Below, piece by piece: positions 1-8,756 of a stretch of 46,872 bases of DNA (the stretch's first letter is position 1; each line of letters opens with the position of its first letter). The DNA is taken from contig JAKSQH010000006.1 of NCBI GenBank assembly GCA_024404245.1, forward strand, positions 1-46,872, read 5' to 3'. The position numbers and the translations under genes are program-made. The notes under the pieces are model-generated. The model worked only from the letters and a program-made list of their open reading frames with translations, ran no database searches and had not been told where the DNA came from. The DNA comes from Clostridia bacterium. GTDB taxonomy: Bacteria > Bacillota > Clostridia > Christensenellales > Aristaeellaceae.

Positions 1-89
1 ATGAATGCGGTATGAGCCTTGAAGGCCATAACGACATCAAGGAAGGCGACATTGTGGAATGCTACATCATGGAGGAGATTCCGCGCTGA
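1..89 (+). CDS. infB: Translation initiation factor IF-2, C-terminal end only
   Basis: Partial gene cut by the window start; the frame begins at base 3 and stops with TGA at 87-89. The 28 visible residues contain GHNDIKEGDIVECYIMEEI, which matches the end of domain IV of IF-2, the initiator-tRNA binding domain. The next gene, rbfA, follows one base later, and infB-rbfA-nrnA-truB-ribF is a common Bacillota operon order, which supports the call. Nothing can be said about the rest of the protein. Confidence 0.85.
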   Translation, partial: ECGMSLEGHNDIKEGDIVECYIMEEIPR

Positions 90-90
90 T

Positions 91-468
91 ATGAGTTATC
101 AAAGAATCGACCGGATTTCCGAGGAGGTTCGCCGTGAGGTGGACGCGATCATCCGCGGCGAACTGGGTGACCCGCGGATCTGCGGAACGTTTTCAGTCAC
201 CCGCGCCGAGGTTACCGGTGATCTTCGTTACGCGAAGATCTATGTGAGTGTACTGGAGGATGACCTGCGCGACGGGCTGCTGGAAGCGCTCAAAAGCGCG
301 AAAGGCTATATCCGCCGCTCACTCGGAAAACGCATGATCATCCGGTACACGCCGGAACTGATTTTTGTGAATGACAAGAATATCGCTTACGGTGTCCATA
401 TCGCGAAGGTACTGGCAGACGCCCGCAGGACGGAGGAAATGAGCACGGATGACGGAACAGAAGCGTGA
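91..468 (+). CDS. rbfA: Ribosome-binding factor A
   Basis: A 125-residue protein of usual RbfA size. RbfA is a KH-fold cytoplasmic factor that binds the 30S subunit and helps mature the 5' end of 16S rRNA. The N-terminus SYQRIDRISEEVRREVDAII, the GDPR motif and the segment AKIYVSVL are typical of the family. An upstream ATG at 19 in the same frame would overlap infB and add residues unlike RbfA, so I chose the ATG at 91, one base after the infB stop. The purine-rich stretch at 70-77 is the likely ribosome-binding site, although rather far away. The 3' end overlaps nrnA by 20 bases, which suggests translational coupling. Confidence 0.93.
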   Translation: MSYQRIDRISEEVRREVDAIIRGELGDPRICGTFSVTRAEVTGDLRYAKIYVSVLEDDLRDGLLEALKSAKGYIRRSLGKRMIIRYTPELIFVNDKNIAYGVHIAKVLADARRTEEMSTDDGTEA

Positions 469-1435
469 ATGTGCCCGGATCGCGGAAGCTATCCGCGCGG
501 CAAAGACGGTTGCCGTATGCACCCATGTGAACCCTGACGGAGATACACTCGGGAGCGGACTGTGCATGAAGCTCGCAATGGAGCGCATGGGCAAAACCGT
601 GGATGTGTATAACAAGGATAAGGTGCCGGATAATCTTGCCTTTCTGCCGGGCGCGGGCAGTGTGATGCATGATACAGCGCCAAACGGACGCCGCTATGAT
701 CTGCTGCTCTGTACGGATGTCAGTGACAAGGCGCGTATGGGCTGTGAATGGCTGACAGAATACTGTGACCGTACCGTGCAGATTGATCACCATTCGACAA
801 ACCCGATGTATGCCGAAGTAAACAGCGTGGACGGAAACGCCGCGGCAACCTGTGTCATGATCGCTGAGCAGCTGGATGTGCTCGGTATATCACCGGACCG
901 GGATATGGCTGTCTGCCTTTATACCGGTATCAGTACGGATACGGGCAATTTCGCGTTTCCGTGCACAAACAGCGAAGCATTCGCGGTTATGACGCGGCTG
1001 ATGGATACGGGTTTTCCGCTGCCTGAACTGAACCGCCGGCTCTTCCGTGAACGGAGCAGGGAACAGCTGCTGCTGATCTGCCGCGCCATCGAGAACCTCA
1101 GGTACGAATGCTCCGGCCGGATCGGTGTTATGACACTGACACGCGCGGATTTTGACGCGTGCGGCGCGAAGAGTGAGCATGCCGATACAGTGGTGAACTT
1201 CGCGCTGGATACCGTGGGAACGGATATGGCGCTGCTGGCGAGAGAAGACGGAAACGGTATCATCAAGTGCAGCCTTCGCGCGGTGCAACCGTACAGTGTG
1301 GCGGAAATCGCGACCGCTTTCGGCGGAGGCGGACACAAAGAGGCGGCCGGGATCACGGTCGCCGGTGAACTGGAAGATATTGCCGGGCGTGTCGCGCAGG
1401 CGATGGCGGAACGGCTGAACGGAAAAGAACAATGA
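449..1435 (+). CDS. nrnA: DHH/DHHA1 phosphoesterase, NrnA-type oligoribonuclease / pAp phosphatase
   Basis: 328 residues, the usual length for NrnA. The family degrades short RNA oligonucleotides (2-5 nt) and converts 3'-phosphoadenosine 5'-phosphate to AMP using Mn2+. The N-terminal DHH domain shows THVNPDGDTLGS, then the signature DHHSTN, and GISTDTGNF. The C-terminal DHHA1 domain ends with the FGGGGHKEAAG substrate-binding loop. The gene overlaps the end of rbfA and its stop overlaps the truB start (ATGA), so it is an internal gene of the operon. The pairing with infB, rbfA and truB is typical of Bacillota. The balance between nanoRNase and pAp phosphatase activity cannot be read from sequence. 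Confidence 0.92.
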   Translation: MTEQKRECARIAEAIRAAKTVAVCTHVNPDGDTLGSGLCMKLAMERMGKTVDVYNKDKVPDNLAFLPGAGSVMHDTAPNGRRYDLLLCTDVSDKARMGCEWLTEYCDRTVQIDHHSTNPMYAEVNSVDGNAAATCVMIAEQLDVLGISPDRDMAVCLYTGISTDTGNFAFPCTNSEAFAVMTRLMDTGFPLPELNRRLFRERSREQLLLICRAIENLRYECSGRIGVMTLTRADFDACGAKSEHADTVVNFALDTVGTDMALLAREDGNGIIKCSLRAVQPYSVAEIATAFGGGGHKEAAGITVAGELEDIAGRVAQAMAERLNGKEQ

Positions 1436-2328
1436 ACGGATTTCTGAATATCCTGAAACCGCCGGGAATAACTTCGGCCGCTGTTGTGGCAAGAGTCAGA
1501 CGCCTGACGGGGGAAAAGCGTGTGGGACATGCCGGCACGCTGGACCCGGAAGCCGCGGGCGTGCTGCCGATTATGATCGGAAAGGCCGCGCGGCTTTTTG
1601 ATTTCCTGGTGGACAAAGAAAAAGAATACGTCGCGGAGGCGGCTTTCGGCGTTTCCACAGACACGCAGGACGCGACCGGTCATGTGACGTCGCGGGGAGA
1701 TCATTATCCCGCGTATGACGATGTCGTTCTGATGCTGAAACGCCTGGAAGGGGATATTGTTCAGCGCCCCGGTATGTTCAGTGCGATCAAGAAGGACGGA
1801 AAACCCATGTACGAGCTGGCACGGAAAGGTGAAACCGCGGAAGTGCCCGAGCGTATCGTGCATGTGGAAAGCATTGTGCCGCGCGGTGAAATGCCGGATC
1901 ACGGTGTCCTGATGACGGTGCGCTGCGGCAGGGGAACCTACATTCGCTCCATCTGCGATGACCTCGGCAGACTCTGCGGATGCCCGGCACATATGCGCTT
2001 TTTGCTCCGGACCGTAAGCGGTGCTTTCACAATTGACACCGCCATGACCCTTGAAGAAGCGGAAGCGCTGCAGAAACGCGGAGAACTGGCCGCGCGTCTG
2101 CTGCCGCCGGACATGCCTCTGGGCCACATGGCGAAGGCCGTTTATACTGAAAACGCGCGCAGGCTGATCGCGGCCGGCGCGAAGCTTCCGTTAACCGCGG
2201 AGCAGGCGGAGACACTGCCGGACGGTATGAATACGAGAGTATATCTGAACGGTGAATTCTGGGGAATCGCAGTACGTGACGGCGGACATCTTGTATGGCG
2301 CGCGCAGATCGCGCCGGAGGAAACATGA
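1432..2328 (+). CDS. truB: tRNA pseudouridine(55) synthase
   Basis: 298 residues. TruB makes pseudouridine at position 55 of the T-arm of elongator tRNAs. The N-terminus GFLNILKPPGITS is followed by KRVGHAGTLDPEAAGVL, the family signature; the Asp in GTLDP is the catalytic nucleophile. Later segments GRYTYIRS-like (here GRGTYIRSICDDLG) and the C-terminal extension fit the PUA-like tail seen in Gram-positive TruB. The start overlaps the nrnA stop by four bases (ATGA), and the end overlaps ribF in the same way. Confidence 0.95.
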   Translation: MNGFLNILKPPGITSAAVVARVRRLTGEKRVGHAGTLDPEAAGVLPIMIGKAARLFDFLVDKEKEYVAEAAFGVSTDTQDATGHVTSRGDHYPAYDDVVLMLKRLEGDIVQRPGMFSAIKKDGKPMYELARKGETAEVPERIVHVESIVPRGEMPDHGVLMTVRCGRGTYIRSICDDLGRLCGCPAHMRFLLRTVSGAFTIDTAMTLEEAEALQKRGELAARLLPPDMPLGHMAKAVYTENARRLIAAGAKLPLTAEQAETLPDGMNTRVYLNGEFWGIAVRDGGHLVWRAQIAPEET

Positions 2329-3239
2329 TGAGAATCAGCTGGGAAGAGCCGCGAACAACCGGCGGAACGATTGTGCTGGGCATGTTTGACGGTGTGCATA
2401 TCGGCCATCGCGCGCTGTTTGAGGAGGCTGCCCGTGCCGGACGGCCGCTGACAGTCTGTACATTCGCGCGGCATCCGATGGAGGTACTGCACCCCGAATG
2501 CCGTGTCGGTATGCTGATGACGCTGATGCAGAAGCTGCGCGCGTTCAATGACAACGGAGCCGATGAAACCGTGCTGATGCGGTTTGACGCGCGTTTCGCG
2601 GAAACAGAACCCGCCGCTTTCCTTGAACGGCTCAGACGCGATTTCGCTCCCGGGTGTGTGGTTGCGGGATATAACTATACCTTCGGCCGTATGGGCCGCG
2701 GCGACACGGAACTGCTTCGGCGATACGGCGCGGAACACGGGTTCGACGTGAAGGTGGTGCCGCCGGTGATATCAGACGGCGAACCGGTTTCCTCCACAAG
2801 AATCCGGGAACTTGTGAAATCCGGGCGCGTTGCGGGGGCGGCGAAACTGCTCGGCCATCCTTATGAGCTGACGGGTACCGTGGTGAAAGGAAAGGGGATC
2901 GGCCGCACGATCGGTTTCCCGACCGCCAATATTCAGACGGACCCGTCGGTTCTGAAACCGGGACGCGGTGTTTACAGCGGTATTTTGTTCGCGGACGGAA
3001 AAGCATACAGCGCGCTGACAAACATCGGTCTGCAGCCGACCGTTCCGTCCGGTGCGGAAACAGTGGAGACACATATACCGGGATACAGCATTGATCTGTA
3101 CGGGAAAAATGTCCGCCTGATCCTGACCGAAAAGCTGCGTGACGAGATCCGCTTCGAAAACACGGAACAGTTGCGCGGGCAGATCGAAAAAGACTGTCAG
3201 GCGATCAGGGATGTTTATTCCGGTCATTCGGTCACCTGA
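2325..3239 (+). CDS. ribF: Bifunctional riboflavin kinase / FAD synthetase
   Basis: 304 residues. RibF phosphorylates riboflavin to FMN and adenylates FMN to FAD. The N-terminal nucleotidylyltransferase domain shows GMFDGVHIGHRALF (the HxGH motif) and SSTRIRELV; the C-terminal riboflavin kinase domain shows GKGIGRTIGFPTANI and the G-V-Y-S-G segment. The ATG at 2325 overlaps the truB stop (ATGA) with CGGAGG at 2314-2320; the ATG at 2328 is equally possible and better spaced. No FMN riboswitch is seen, and the gene is the last of the infB operon because the glgP promoter begins just after it. Confidence 0.94.
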   Translation: MMRISWEEPRTTGGTIVLGMFDGVHIGHRALFEEAARAGRPLTVCTFARHPMEVLHPECRVGMLMTLMQKLRAFNDNGADETVLMRFDARFAETEPAAFLERLRRDFAPGCVVAGYNYTFGRMGRGDTELLRRYGAEHGFDVKVVPPVISDGEPVSSTRIRELVKSGRVAGAAKLLGHPYELTGTVVKGKGIGRTIGFPTANIQTDPSVLKPGRGVYSGILFADGKAYSALTNIGLQPTVPSGAETVETHIPGYSIDLYGKNVRLILTEKLRDEIRFENTEQLRGQIEKDCQAIRDVYSGHSVT

Positions 3240-3248
3240 ACGCCCCGA

Positions 3249-3277
3249 TTGTCAATAAATCATATATAAGGTATAAT
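3249..3277 (+). promoter_or_regulatory. Sigma-A promoter for glgP
   Basis: TTGTCA at 3249-3254 and a perfect TATAAT at 3272-3277 are separated by 17 bases. The predicted transcript starts near 3284, leaving a short leader of about 47 bases before the glgP ATG. The quality of the match suggests strong expression. Confidence 0.8.
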
Positions 3278-3330
3278 AGAGAGTCAATTATCCCCAAGAA
3301 TCCTTGCGTCAGAGAAGAGGAGAGAAACCA

Positions 3331-5784
3331 ATGCCCGCAACGAGTTTTGACAAGGAATCCATCAAAAACACAATTATCGGTAAGGTGCAGCGCTATAACG
3401 GTCTGACAATCGAAGAGGCGACCCCTCAGCAGATCTACCGTGCCGTGGCTTCCACCGTGCGTGACCAGATCATGCAGAAATACATGGTGGCCCGTGAAGA
3501 ACGCAAAAAGAGCAGGCAGAAGAGGCTGTACTACCTTTCCGTGGAATACCTGATGGGCCGCAGCATGTACTGCAATATGCTGAATCTTGTTTCAACGAAA
3601 GAATATACGGAAGCGCTGGCCGAACTGGGCATCGACATCAGAGACGTGCTGAAGGAGGAGCCGGAACCCGGCCTCGGAAACGGCGGTCTGGGAAGGCTGG
3701 CCGCGTGTTTCCTGGACAGCCTGAGCAGCCTTGATCTGCCCGCTATGGGGTGCACGATCCGGTATGAGTACGGCCTGTTCCGTCAGAAGATTGTGGACGG
3801 ACAGCAGGTTGAACTGCCGGACAGCTGGCTGGATAACGGCAATGCCTGGGAAACAGCTGTCATGGAGGATGTATGTGAAGTCCATTTCGGCGGTCATGTG
3901 GAAGAAATGACCGTGAACGGCCGTCAGCAGTATATCACCCGTGATTACTATACTGTGGAAGCCGTTCCGTACGATATGCCGATCGTAGGCTATGATACAA
4001 CGAATGTGAACCCGCTGCGCATGTGGTCCGCGCGGAGCCCGAAGAAACTGGACCTCGGGTCCTTCGGTGAAGGCAAGTATGTGCAGGCGAGTGAGGAAAT
4101 TGAACTGGCCGAAGCCATTTCGAAGGTGCTGTATCCGGAAGACAAGCACTACGAAGGCAAGATGCTGCGGCTGAAACAGCACTATTTCTTTACCAGCGCG
4201 ACGTTGCAGTACATTCTGAAAGATTTCAAGAAGATGTACGGCAACGATCTGCGGAAGCTGCCGGATAAGGTGGTTATCCACATTAATGATACCCATCCCG
4301 GCATGGCTGTGCCGGAACTGATGCGCCTGCTGATCGATCAGGAGGGCATGGAATGGGATGAGGCCGCGCAGATTGTACGGCGCACCATCGCTTACACAAA
4401 CCATACCATTATGGCGGAAGCACTTGAAAAATGGCCGGTCAGCATGGTGCAGCAGCTGCTGCCCCGCGTATGGCAGATCATCAACGAACTGAACCGCCGC
4501 CTGTGTGACCGGCTGTGGAATCAGTTCCCCGGTGACTGGGACCGCATTGCCCGGATGGCGATTGTGAGCTATGACAACGTACATATGGCCAATATGTGCA
4601 TTGCGATGAGCTATTCTGTCAACGGTGTGAGCCGCCTGCACGGTGAGATTCTGAAGGAAGAAACTTTCTATGATTATAATCTGGTGATGCCGGAAAAATT
4701 CTCCGCTATTACCAACGGTATCACGCACCGCCGCTGGCTGCTCAGCTGCAACCCCGGCCTGACAGGCCTGATCCGCGACACGATCGGCGATAAATGGATC
4801 AAGGAGCCGACCCTGCTGAGCGAACTGCGTCCGTACGCGGATGACGCCGCGTTCCGTGAAGCTTTCGCGAAAGTGAAACTGCAGAACAAGGAACGGCTGG
4901 CAGCGATGCTTCATGAGCGGCAGGGCATTGATGTGGATCCGTCCTTTATGTTTGATGTACAGGCAAAACGGCTGCACGAGTATAAGCGGCAGATGCTCAA
5001 CGCGCTGCATATTCTGGTGCTGTATAACCGGATCGCGGATGATCCGAATTTTACCATGCAGCCGAAGGTGTTCTTCTTCGGCGCCAAGGCGAGCCCCGGA
5101 TATTACCGCGCGAAGCAGATTATCCGCTTCATCTGCGCAATCAGCGAACTGATTGATAAACACCCCAGAGCAAGGACCATGCTGAAGGTCGTGTTCCTGG
5201 AGAACTATGATGTATCTTCCGCCGAGATCCTGATCCCCGCGGCTGAGGTATCCGAACAGCTGAGTACCGCCAGTAAGGAAGCGAGCGGAACCGGCAATAT
5301 GAAGTTCATGATGAACGGCGCTGTGACGATCGGAACCATGGACGGAGCCAATGTCGAGATCAGTGAACAGGTCGGCATGGATAATATTTATATTTTCGGT
5401 ATGCGCAGCGATACTGTGCGCGACATGTACCGCGAACACAGCTACAACCCCATGAACATCTTCGAAACGAACCAGGAACTGCGTAAGGCCATGACCCAGA
5501 TGATTGACGGAACGCTGTTCCCGACCAACGGTGCTGTGCTGCAGGATCTGTATCACAGCCTGCTGATGGGCGAATGGGGCAGCATGGGTGACAACTACTT
5601 TGTACTCAAGGACTTCGGATCCTACTCCATGGCGCAGCGCAGGCTGAACAACGACTATGAGAACCGGGACAAGTGGCTGAAGATGGCTGTGACGAATACC
5701 GCCATGAGCGGCATCTTCTCATCAGACCGCACGATCGAAGAGTACAATGAAAAGATCTGGCATCTGCAGAAAATCGGCCGGTAA
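3331..5784 (+). CDS. glgP: Glycogen/starch/maltodextrin phosphorylase
   Basis: 817 residues, normal for GT35 alpha-glucan phosphorylases, which release glucose-1-phosphate from alpha-1,4-glucans using pyridoxal phosphate. Visible family signatures include GNGGLGRLAACFLDSL near the N-terminus, INDTHPGMAVPELMRLL, the KRLHEYKRQMLN segment, and the PLP-site stretch EASGTGNMKFMMNGAVTIG followed by TMDGANVEI. The start at 3331 has GAGGAGAGA just upstream; a longer frame from 3304 is less likely because it would swallow that site. Codon use leans towards AAG, CTG and ACC, fitting high expression. No other glycogen genes lie nearby, so it is transcribed alone. Confidence 0.95.
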   Translation: MPATSFDKESIKNTIIGKVQRYNGLTIEEATPQQIYRAVASTVRDQIMQKYMVAREERKKSRQKRLYYLSVEYLMGRSMYCNMLNLVSTKEYTEALAELGIDIRDVLKEEPEPGLGNGGLGRLAACFLDSLSSLDLPAMGCTIRYEYGLFRQKIVDGQQVELPDSWLDNGNAWETAVMEDVCEVHFGGHVEEMTVNGRQQYITRDYYTVEAVPYDMPIVGYDTTNVNPLRMWSARSPKKLDLGSFGEGKYVQASEEIELAEAISKVLYPEDKHYEGKMLRLKQHYFFTSATLQYILKDFKKMYGNDLRKLPDKVVIHINDTHPGMAVPELMRLLIDQEGMEWDEAAQIVRRTIAYTNHTIMAEALEKWPVSMVQQLLPRVWQIINELNRRLCDRLWNQFPGDWDRIARMAIVSYDNVHMANMCIAMSYSVNGVSRLHGEILKEETFYDYNLVMPEKFSAITNGITHRRWLLSCNPGLTGLIRDTIGDKWIKEPTLLSELRPYADDAAFREAFAKVKLQNKERLAAMLHERQGIDVDPSFMFDVQAKRLHEYKRQMLNALHILVLYNRIADDPNFTMQPKVFFFGAKASPGYYRAKQIIRFICAISELIDKHPRARTMLKVVFLENYDVSSAEILIPAAEVSEQLSTASKEASGTGNMKFMMNGAVTIGTMDGANVEISEQVGMDNIYIFGMRSDTVRDMYREHSYNPMNIFETNQELRKAMTQMIDGTLFPTNGAVLQDLYHSLLMGEWGSMGDNYFVLKDFGSYSMAQRRLNNDYENRDKWLKMAVTNTAMSGIFSSDRTIEEYNEKIWHLQKIGR

Positions 5785-5805
5785 ACGGCGGTTCAACTGC
5801 GGCGT

Positions 5806-5833
5806 ACGGATGCGGGAAACCCCGCATCCGTTT
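5806..5833 (+). terminator. Hairpin after glgP, possible terminator
   Basis: An exact 11-bp inverted repeat (ACGGATGCGGG at 5806-5816 and its complement at 5821-5831) with a 4-base loop follows the glgP stop by 22 bases. Only three T residues follow, so intrinsic termination may be weak. It separates glgP from the degV gene. Confidence 0.5.
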
Positions 5834-5870
5834 ACGGATATCCTGCTGCATATGGAAAAGGAGATATGTA

Positions 5871-6710
5871 ATGCGCGTAGGAATATCAGCGGACAGCACG
5901 TGTGATCTCAGCCCTGAACTGTACAGAAATCTGAACGTGACTTGCGCGCCGTTGTCGGTGATTATCGGTGAAAAGGTACTCCATGACAGTGTGGATGTGA
6001 CCCCTCGTGACATTTTCGCGGCCGTCGGAGCCGGAAGGACTGTGACAACAGCCGCGGTAAACGAGTTTGAATATGCTGCGCTGTTCGGAAAAATGCTGAC
6101 GGAATATGACGAGGTTGTACATATATGCATCAGCAGCAGCATGTCCTCCTGCTTCAGAAGCGCATGCGCGGCGGCTGAAAAAACCGGCCGTGTTCATGTT
6201 GTGGACAGCGCGAACCTGTCAACGGGAACCGGACTGCTGGTGATGAAAGCGGCCGGAATGGCGTCTGCCGGCGAAAGCGGGGCAGAGATCGCGAAAGCAC
6301 TTGAAAATATGCGTGACAAAGTAGACGCCTCGTTCACTGTGCAGGATATCGACTACCTGCGCCGGGGCGGACGCTGCGGATCGCTTGAGGCGGCCGGCGC
6401 GAAGCTGCTGCACATCCGCCCGTCCATTGAAGTACGCGAAGGCGCGATGTATGCCGGCAAAAAATACAGGGGGTCCACAGAACATTATCTGAAGCACTAT
6501 ATCGAAGACCGGCTGGCAAACCCGGAAGAAATCGATTTTACAAGAGCTTTCATAACACATTCCCCCTGCGAGGAGGGAATGGTCCGTTTCGCCATGGACC
6601 AGGTTGCCTCATACGGCCTGTTCCGTGAACTGATCGACACAACGGCGGGATGCTCGGTCTGTACCCACTGCGGACCGAATACGCTCGGCCTGCTTTTCAT
6701 GAGAAAATGA
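5871..6710 (+). CDS. DegV family protein, fatty-acid binding
   Basis: 279 residues, the usual size for DegV (FakB-like) proteins. Family members bind a fatty acid between two domains; the FakB members present it to the kinase FakA, but many DegV proteins have no known partner. Visible motifs are ISADSTCDLS at the N-terminus, the SSSMSSCFRSA ligand loop (residues about 85-97), VVDSANLSTG and the YLRRGGRCGSLEA segment. The start has a clear AAGGAGAT site. No fakA gene is in the window. The stop overlaps the start of the next gene (ATGA). Confidence 0.9.
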   Translation: MRVGISADSTCDLSPELYRNLNVTCAPLSVIIGEKVLHDSVDVTPRDIFAAVGAGRTVTTAAVNEFEYAALFGKMLTEYDEVVHICISSSMSSCFRSACAAAEKTGRVHVVDSANLSTGTGLLVMKAAGMASAGESGAEIAKALENMRDKVDASFTVQDIDYLRRGGRCGSLEAAGAKLLHIRPSIEVREGAMYAGKKYRGSTEHYLKHYIEDRLANPEEIDFTRAFITHSPCEEGMVRFAMDQVASYGLFRELIDTTAGCSVCTHCGPNTLGLLFMRK

Positions 6711-7144
6711 AAACAAAGATGAACCCGAAGGCAATCGCGGGCATGATTGCCGTTATCGTGCTCGCGGCGCTTCTGATACCGGTGCTTATCACCAATGTGC
6801 GGACAGCGGAAAAGGTTGCCTATGAGAAAAGCCTGACACCGACACCGTTGCCGCCGTTCGGCAATGTAATGGCGGTAACGCCCGATCCGTCCGCGCCGAC
6901 GCGTGAACCCGTGATGCGTACCGGCTCCACGGGGCAGGCGGTAACCGATCTGCAGAGCAGGCTGTTCGTACTCGGATATTATACCGGCGTAATTGACGGG
7001 CAGTACGGACCGGGTACAAGGGACGCGGTAACGGCGTTCCAGAAACAGAACGGACTTGCGGCGGACGGAATCGCGGGAACGGAAACAAAAACGCTGCTGT
7101 TCTCGCCGGAAGCGAAACCGTATACAGCCGGCCAGGGCGAATAA
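6707..7144 (+). CDS. Membrane-anchored peptidoglycan-binding (PG_binding_1) protein
   Basis: 145 residues. A short basic N-terminus is followed by one transmembrane helix at about residues 8-28 (AGMIAVIVLAALLIPVLI), then a Thr/Pro-rich linker (TPTPLPPFG), then one PG_binding_1 domain at about residues 72-138. The domain shows GQAVTDLQSRLFVLGYYTG, the IDGQYGPGTRDAVTAFQ repeat and NGLAADGIAGTET. It probably sits outside the membrane and binds the cell wall; no catalytic domain is attached. The ATG at 6707 overlaps the degV stop; a longer frame from 6650 would overlap degV more heavily and lacks support. Confidence 0.85.
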   Translation: MKTKMNPKAIAGMIAVIVLAALLIPVLITNVRTAEKVAYEKSLTPTPLPPFGNVMAVTPDPSAPTREPVMRTGSTGQAVTDLQSRLFVLGYYTGVIDGQYGPGTRDAVTAFQKQNGLAADGIAGTETKTLLFSPEAKPYTAGQGE

Positions 7145-7155
7145 ACGCCGCCGGT

Positions 7156-7184
7156 TTGCGGAAAAATACCATAAGTGATATACT
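7156..7184 (+). promoter_or_regulatory. Probable sigma-A promoter before the MprF-N-type gene
   Basis: TTGCGG at 7156-7161 and TATACT at 7179-7184 are 17 bases apart and lie 38 bases before the start codon at 7223. It would let the membrane-protein genes be expressed separately from degV. Confidence 0.6.
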
Positions 7185-7222
7185 GATACCGATGACTGAT
7201 TTTGAACGGAAAGGAAGCAACG

Positions 7223-8260
7223 ATGAAGCCGAAAACCAAACGGATCCTTAATTTTCTGCTGATCTTCGGTACGCTCGCAATCGTTCTGATTGTCGGCTTC
7301 AGCGGCAATGACTTCGGAAAAGCGCTTGAGGCCCTGAAGACAGTTCCGCAATTCTGGCTGCTGCTGTGCTTCGCGGCATATCTGGGTTACCTGAGCTGCG
7401 AGGCAATGGCAATACACTTTTTCCTGCGCCGTCAGGGCTGCCCGGTAACATTGCGATACGCGTTTTTTGTCGCGATTGTCGGGATGTATTATTCAAATAT
7501 CACGCCCGGCGCGACAGGCGGACAGCCGATGCAGGTGTATTATCTCCATAAGCGCGATGTGCCTGTCGGTCTGAGCACATCCGCGCTGCTTGTTAAGCTG
7601 TTCAGCTTTCAGTTTATGCTGCTGGTTATCGGTACCGTATGCTGGATCAGACACGGCGCGTTTATCGCCGAAAATGTCGGATCAAGCATGTGGATCCTGA
7701 TTGTCGGATATGTTTATAACGCGGTTGTGGTCGGTTTCCTGCTTCTGGTCGCGCTGAACAGAAGGCTTGTGCATTTTCTGCTGATGCTGATTCTGAAGAT
7801 CGGCACAAAGCTGCGTATCTGCAAGGAACCGGATCAGACACGTGTTCGCTGGGAAGACGCGCTGGAGACCTATCACGGCAGTATCATGATGCTGGCCCAC
7901 AGGCCGCTGGATGTGCTCGTACAGCTGGCAATCGGCGGTATACAGCTGATTGTGCTGATGATGGTGATTGTCTGCCTGTATTTCGGCTTCGGTCTGAGCG
8001 GAGCTACGGTGACGCAGCTGATCGCGCTCGGCGTGATGCTGTATACGAGCGCGAGCTATACGCCTCTGCCGGGTGCGTCAGGCGCGCAGGAAGGCGTGTT
8101 TGCCCTTTATTTCGCAAAGGTATTCCCGGATGATGTACGGTTCATGACACTGTTGCTTTGGCGTTTCTTCACATACTATCTGAGCCTGATTGTCGGCGCT
8201 GTCGCCACGGTCGGTTTCGGTCTCAGAAAGGATAAGAACGTTCAGGATGAACAGAAATAA
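7223..8260 (+). CDS. Lysylphosphatidylglycerol synthase TM-region / UPF0104 family membrane protein
   Basis: 345 residues with about eight hydrophobic helices. The sequence resembles the flippase-like N-terminal half of MprF and stand-alone YbhN proteins: the segment NITPGATGGQPMQVYYL and the later SASYTPLPGASGAQEG are family hallmarks. MprF proteins make and flip aminoacyl phospholipids, but the cytoplasmic synthase domain is absent here, so a lipid-translocating role is an inference. The start at 7223 follows AAAGGAAG; an upstream ATG at 7202 is less well placed. The end overlaps the next gene by 14 bases. Confidence 0.85.
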   Translation: MKPKTKRILNFLLIFGTLAIVLIVGFSGNDFGKALEALKTVPQFWLLLCFAAYLGYLSCEAMAIHFFLRRQGCPVTLRYAFFVAIVGMYYSNITPGATGGQPMQVYYLHKRDVPVGLSTSALLVKLFSFQFMLLVIGTVCWIRHGAFIAENVGSSMWILIVGYVYNAVVVGFLLLVALNRRLVHFLLMLILKIGTKLRICKEPDQTRVRWEDALETYHGSIMMLAHRPLDVLVQLAIGGIQLIVLMMVIVCLYFGFGLSGATVTQLIALGVMLYTSASYTPLPGASGAQEGVFALYFAKVFPDDVRFMTLLLWRFFTYYLSLIVGAVATVGFGLRKDKNVQDEQK

Positions 8261-8756
8261 AACTTTCAGGATCGCGCTGTGCGGTATCCTGACAGCCATT
8301 ATGCTGGTGCTCGGCTTTATTGAAAGCCAGTTTCCGCTTCCGGTACCTGTGCCGGGCATCAAGCTGGGGCTGAGCAACACCATACTGCTTTTCGCGGTCT
8401 ATATGCTGGATGTGCCGACCGCGTTTGTGCTGATGCTGCTGAAGGTTACCCTGAGCGGGCTGCTGTTCGGCGGCGTGAGCGCGATGCTTTACGCGCTTGC
8501 CGGCGGTGTTGTGTCCGTCGCGGTGATGAGCCTGCTGAGCCGCCCGCGACGGATGAGCGTGATTGTTGTGAGTATGCTGGGCGGAGCGGCGCATAACGCG
8601 GCGCAGACGTTTCTGGCGATGGCTGTTACAAGAACGGATCTTTCGGTATATCTGGGCATACTGCTGCTTGTGGGTCTGGCCTGCGGCGCGCTGACGGGAG
8701 TATGCGCCATACCTGTAATGAAGCATGTCAGGCTTCGGAACGGGAGGGGCAAATGA
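8247..8756 (+). CDS. Gx transporter family protein (heptaprenyl diphosphate synthase component I-like)
   Basis: 169 residues and about five membrane helices. The N-terminus RIALCGILTAIMLVLGFIES followed by the PVPGIKLGLSNTILLFAVY segment is typical of the Gx/HepI membrane family (Pfam Hpre_diP_synt_I). Despite the name, these proteins resemble ECF transporter S components, and the substrate is not established. The GGVSAMLYALAGGVVSV stretch is also typical. I chose the ATG at 8247, inside the end of the previous gene; the ribosome-binding site is weak, so coupled translation is likely. The stop overlaps the next start by four bases. Confidence 0.82.
   Translation: MNRNKTFRIALCGILTAIMLVLGFIESQFPLPVPVPGIKLGLSNTILLFAVYMLDVPTAFVLMLLKVTLSGLLFGGVSAMLYALAGGVVSVAVMSLLSRPRRMSVIVVSMLGGAAHNAAQTFLAMAVTRTDLSVYLGILLLVGLACGALTGVCAIPVMKHVRLRNGRGK

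Noticed and set aside
2250..2330. FMN riboswitch before ribF
   Set aside because: ribF overlaps truB; there is no leader and no conserved RFN element.
3592..5556. A 654-codon open frame antisense to glgP
   Set aside because: It mirrors the coding strand of a clear phosphorylase; in GC-rich DNA such frames open by chance. It has no family motifs and no ribosome-binding site.
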